From: an uncultured Prevotellaceae bacterium
GTDB lineage: Bacteria > Bacteroidota > Bacteroidia > Bacteroidales > Bacteroidaceae
DNA length: 22,964 nt
Direction: 5' to 3'
Assembly (NCBI GenBank): GCA_900315105.1
Contig: OMXX01000075.1
Location: 1 to 22,964 of the forward strand
Shown: positions 20,676 to 22,964 of the stretch, piece by piece
How positions within the stretch are numbered: position 1 is the stretch's first letter
How the letters are laid out: each line of letters opens with the position of its first letter
Program-made: the position numbers and the translations under genes
The notes under the pieces: generated by a model
Database searches by the model: none
The model's input: the letters and a program-made list of their open reading frames with translations, nothing else
What the model was told of the DNA's origin: nothing

Positions 20676-21248
20676 ATGCAAAAAGAAGTTACGCTGAGAG
20701 TAGAGGAATCAATCTACAAGCAGTTTATGGGTTTTATACGCCTCAATAAAAAGGTGGAGGTGGTGAGCACGCCCCTTCCAACCGTAAAACATTCAGGCAG
20801 GCGTATGAGATCTCATCTGCCTGTGGTGAAGGCTTTCATCTATGATTTTGACGAGGGAGGTGCCAGGCTGTTGATGTTCTGCAGAGGGTTGATGGCATTG
20901 GGATGGATTGATCAGAATACAAACATCCAGACGTTTATCGACCTTTTTTCTGGTGGTGAGATCAGACAGCGGATCATCTGGACTGGCGACACGAACATCT
21001 TGGCAGAATTGTTCAGAAGACTCGTGAATGAGCGCGGACTGGTGAAGTTGCCTGCTAAGATGGGGCTGTGGGTGATGGTGAACGGCCACTTCTGGGAGAA
21101 GGAACGACTGAATGAGTTTGGTATCGCGCGACTGCGCAAGACACACTGTCCTCTCAAGCATGACCAGACCATCGCCTATCTGGTGAAGATATTAGACCCT
21201 GATTGCAGTATGGATGATATCTGTAAGTTGATGGAAAGTCAGCGTTAA
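20676..21248 (+). CDS. Orphan 190-residue Bacteroidales protein
   Basis: No named family is recognised. I start it at the ATG at 20676 rather than at an upstream TTG. The protein is soluble with a basic region (KHSGRRMRSH near 50) and a core containing LLMFCRGLMALGWIDQNTN. The latter resembles the C-terminal phrase of the 354-residue protein upstream. The C-terminal 60 residues are charged, with RLRKTHCPLKHDQTIAYLVKI. There is no signal peptide. A strong terminator follows at 21310. The likely homology to the 354-residue protein is by eye only. Confidence 0.6.
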   Translation: MQKEVTLRVEESIYKQFMGFIRLNKKVEVVSTPLPTVKHSGRRMRSHLPVVKAFIYDFDEGGARLLMFCRGLMALGWIDQNTNIQTFIDLFSGGEIRQRIIWTGDTNILAELFRRLVNERGLVKLPAKMGLWVMVNGHFWEKERLNEFGIARLRKTHCPLKHDQTIAYLVKILDPDCSMDDICKLMESQR

Positions 21249-21309
21249 TTCAAAGAATAATCGGCGCTGTTTTTAGAGAATTATTGGGAATAACCTTATA
21301 TTTTACGCG

Positions 21310-21347
21310 TCCGCAAATGCCTGATTACAGGGTGTTTGCGGATTTTT
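21310..21347 (+). terminator. Rho-independent terminator after the 190-residue gene
   Basis: TCCGCAAA (21310-21317) pairs with TTTGCGGA (21335-21342), followed by five T. A second stem, AGTCGGCG (21359-21366) with CGCCGACT (21382-21389), lies just downstream. It shares the word TCGGCGCT with 21261-21268. The rest of 21249-21455 shows no gene. Confidence 0.75.
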
Positions 21348-21455
21348 GATGGGTTGGGAGTCGGCGCTTTAAAAGGTGTGACGCCGACTGGGCATGCAGC
21401 AGTCTTATAGAAGCCCGTTCAAACAACGCGGCAGGCAAAAAACAAGATATGCGAC

Positions 21456-21704
21456 ATGAAGAAAAAAAGAATCATGAGCCAGCGAAACAGGCATGGCATC
21501 AAGGTCAGAAAGATGTGCGCCTCGTGCCTTTACAAGACAGTGGATAATGAGGGGGTGCGCATCTGTGAGGAGATGCAGTTGAAGGTGGAACAGCAATTCG
21601 TTTGCAAAAAATGGGTGATGAGCGACGGTCTGAAGAATGCAGGCCGAAGCGGTGGAAAACTGAAAGTAATACGAAAAACCTTAGTTGATGAAGAAATATA
21701 TTGA
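21456..21704 (+). CDS. Small four-cysteine protein, possible zinc-binding
   Basis: This 82-residue basic protein has cysteines at 21, 24, 37 and 50 in a C-x2-C-x12-C-x12-C arrangement, which could bind one zinc ion. The surrounding phrases GIKVRKMCASC and WVMSDGLKNAGRSGG look like a conserved family that I recall from Bacteroidales element-like loci, with no known function. The start may be the ATG at 21456 or the in-frame ATG at 21474 (MSQRNRHG); homologues would decide. Its end overlaps the next gene by 17 bases, so the two are coupled. Confidence 0.6.
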   Translation: MKKKRIMSQRNRHGIKVRKMCASCLYKTVDNEGVRICEEMQLKVEQQFVCKKWVMSDGLKNAGRSGGKLKVIRKTLVDEEIY

Positions 21705-22008
21705 GATTGAGATGGGGGTGCTGGAGCGCCTCGTGGACGGTAAGTGTGTGGAGGGGTCGCTGCGTCGTAACGAGTGGACGGGTAAGATCTGTTTCAGGGC
21801 GTATAACCGCCAGTCGCGCAACCATCCGAAGGACAGGCTTGTGAAAAAACTGCCCTGGGGCTGGGTGAAGGAGTCGATGCAGCGCATCAAGGTGTTTGGC
21901 AGTTTCCCGAAAGATGTGGGAACGGCGCAGGTGATGGGCTTGCTGCAGGATCACACCCGTGATGCGAAGAACGCCCTGATAGAGCGTGAACTGATTGAGT
22001 TTTGTTAG
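21688..22008 (+). CDS. Orphan 106-residue protein
   Basis: The ATG at 21688 overlaps the preceding gene by 17 bases. The protein is basic and soluble, rich in Arg, Lys and Trp in the middle (WTGKICFRAYNRQSRNH, then LPWGWVKESMQRIKVFG), and may bind nucleic acid. No family is recognised. It is followed by an A-rich 41-base gap and the 189-residue gene. The order of small basic genes before a primase-like gene suggests a replication-associated unit, but this rests on position only. Confidence 0.55.
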   Translation: MKKYIEIEMGVLERLVDGKCVEGSLRRNEWTGKICFRAYNRQSRNHPKDRLVKKLPWGWVKESMQRIKVFGSFPKDVGTAQVMGLLQDHTRDAKNALIERELIEFC

Positions 22009-22049
22009 TTTTAGACAGAAGAACAGAAGAACATAAGAAAAGAAGAATT

Positions 22050-22619
22050 ATGAAGAGTTTGAATATGATTGTTGTTTATGGTAAGAACTCGGGCGTTGCC
22101 ACCACCGCAACGTACTTTGGCAACCAGTGGTGGATCACTTCCAAGGACGAACGCCTGGAGCCGTTGTATAGCGGAGAGCCTTACGACCAGAGCGATTACC
22201 GCTTCCTGTGTGAGAAGGGTAGTCTGATCCTGATGAAGGACATCGCCGGCATGATGGGCTGTGCCATGGAGTGTGGTGAGATCGATACCCGAGAGGTACT
22301 GAAGAACCGCCTCAGGGATCTGAATGCGCTGGGTGTGAAGTTCCAGGCTGTGCCTCAGGTTATGAATATAGTGTTGAATGTGAGGACGAAAGTGGATGGC
22401 TACTCCGTGAGTTGCGACGATGGCGACAACGACTGGATGCGGTTCTTTGAACTCGACGGTTTCGACAGTGCCAAGCTGGCTTGGGAGAAGGTGAGGATCT
22501 TCATTGACTTCTTCATGAAGCACGGGGTGAAGGTGCAAGCCCGCCTGCAGTGCCGTGCTGAGGTCGTGGATGAGTTGGCTGGTCTGACTCAGGGTGTAAA
22601 AATTGATATAAAAGACTAA
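22050..22619 (+). CDS. Orphan 189-residue protein upstream of the primase-like gene
   Basis: I place the start at the ATG at 22050, after an A/G-rich stretch AAGAAAAGAAGAATT that favours initiation, rather than at an upstream non-ATG start. The protein is soluble with several acidic clusters (SCDDGDNDWMRFFELDGFD) and an early segment that could form a Rossmann-like or beta-rich core. No domain is recognised. It ends three bases before the primase-like gene, so the two are translated together and probably act together. Confidence 0.6.
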   Translation: MKSLNMIVVYGKNSGVATTATYFGNQWWITSKDERLEPLYSGEPYDQSDYRFLCEKGSLILMKDIAGMMGCAMECGEIDTREVLKNRLRDLNALGVKFQAVPQVMNIVLNVRTKVDGYSVSCDDGDNDWMRFFELDGFDSAKLAWEKVRIFIDFFMKHGVKVQARLQCRAEVVDELAGLTQGVKIDIKD

Positions 22620-22622
22620 GAG

Positions 22623-22964
22623 ATGGGATTTTGTTATCAGAGAAATTTTAGTAATCCTACGTTGCCCGTTGACGAAGCGCAGTTTTATGCGCTCGTCAGG
22701 GCGGGCAAATGGAATGAGGCGATCGATCAGTATCGCCAGACGGGCGAGGCGTCGTTGAAACGTAAGTTGCCTGCCTTCATCTTCCAAGCGACGTTTGATG
22801 AAACGGAGTCGAAGGCTGGAAAGGTGGGTGCCTGGCGCAAACAGGCTGCCACGAGGCTGACGGGACTGGTGGTGATGGATATCGACCACATTGAGAATCC
22901 GCGCGAGGTGTTCGAGAGTTGGCATTTGGCAACGGACGACAGGACTAAAAGGACTGGTATTCTG
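22623..22964 (+). CDS. BT4734/VirE-N family primase-like protein, N-terminal part (runs off the window)
   Basis: The visible 114 residues match the BT4734-like domain found at the N-terminus of Bacteroidales VirE-type proteins. After a variable start they give LPAFIFQATFDE and then LTGLVVMDIDHIENP, where MDIDH carries the paired acidic residues of the archaeo-eukaryotic primase-like fold. Full-length members continue for several hundred residues, often with a VirE helicase-like ATPase. The gene is open at the window edge, so this is truncation by the window, not a broken gene. Function is inferred: priming or replication of an integrated element or plasmid-like locus. Confidence 0.75.
   Translation, partial: MGFCYQRNFSNPTLPVDEAQFYALVRAGKWNEAIDQYRQTGEASLKRKLPAFIFQATFDETESKAGKVGAWRKQAATRLTGLVVMDIDHIENPREVFESWHLATDDRTKRTGIL

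Noticed and set aside
22011..22925. 304-residue minus-strand ORF at the right end
   Set aside because: It is antisense to two plus-strand genes with family support or tight coupling. Its His- and Leu-rich composition is typical of antisense reading of G+C-richer genes.

Overview
The window looks like a Bacteroidales chromosome, most likely Prevotella or a close relative. The evidence is a moderate-to-low G+C content, repeated use of the Bacteroidetes promoter (TTTG, about 20 bases, then TAnnTTTG), few Shine-Dalgarno sites, and lineage-typical proteins: an HU-HIG type histone-like protein, a BT4734/VirE-N primase-like protein and BspA-type leucine-rich repeats. The genus is an inference. No rRNA, tRNA, CRISPR array, intact transposase or integrase was seen.

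Layout. 1-1501: a minus-strand HU-like gene with a repeat-rich leader, a symmetric repeat element (three TGGTAC-type units on each side of an AT palindrome), and a minus-strand orphan gene. 1815-9150: an orphan gene, then a restriction island on the plus strand made of an Mrr-type endonuclease, a DNA cytosine-5 methyltransferase, a McrB-like GTPase, a LlaJI-type endonuclease subunit and a Vsr mismatch endonuclease. 9206-9891: a structured leader, a small XRE regulator and an 80-residue orphan. 10117-13314: a PIF1-like helicase fused to BspA-type leucine-rich repeats, which is unusual. 13668-17531: an ADP-ribose/NAD neighbourhood. It holds an ADP-ribosylglycohydrolase, a sirtuin and an ADP-ribose-type Nudix hydrolase in one tight operon, then a convergent von Willebrand A protein, and divergent from that an ECF-sigma-like protein fused to an A1S_2505-type (macro-like) domain. 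17532-18965: two candidate small RNAs, an orphan minus-strand gene and a long structured leader. 18967-22964: a plus-strand series of Bacteroidales orphan proteins ending in a truncated primase-like gene.

How the genes may work together. In the restriction island the methyltransferase protects host sites, the GTPase and nuclease subunits cut unmodified DNA, Vsr repairs T:G mismatches arising from 5-methylcytosine deamination, and the Mrr-type enzyme may add a further nuclease activity. The sirtuin, ADP-ribosylglycohydrolase and Nudix trio fits a route in which NAD-dependent deacylation yields O-acetyl-ADP-ribose, which is hydrolysed to ADP-ribose and then to AMP and ribose 5-phosphate. The nearby sigma/macro-like fusion could be a transcription factor sensing such a metabolite. 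The strongest candidates for undescribed biology are this ADP-ribose neighbourhood with its sigma fusion, the helicase-LRR fusion, and the structured non-coding elements near 983-1170, 9220-9455, 17565-17845 and 18690-18965.
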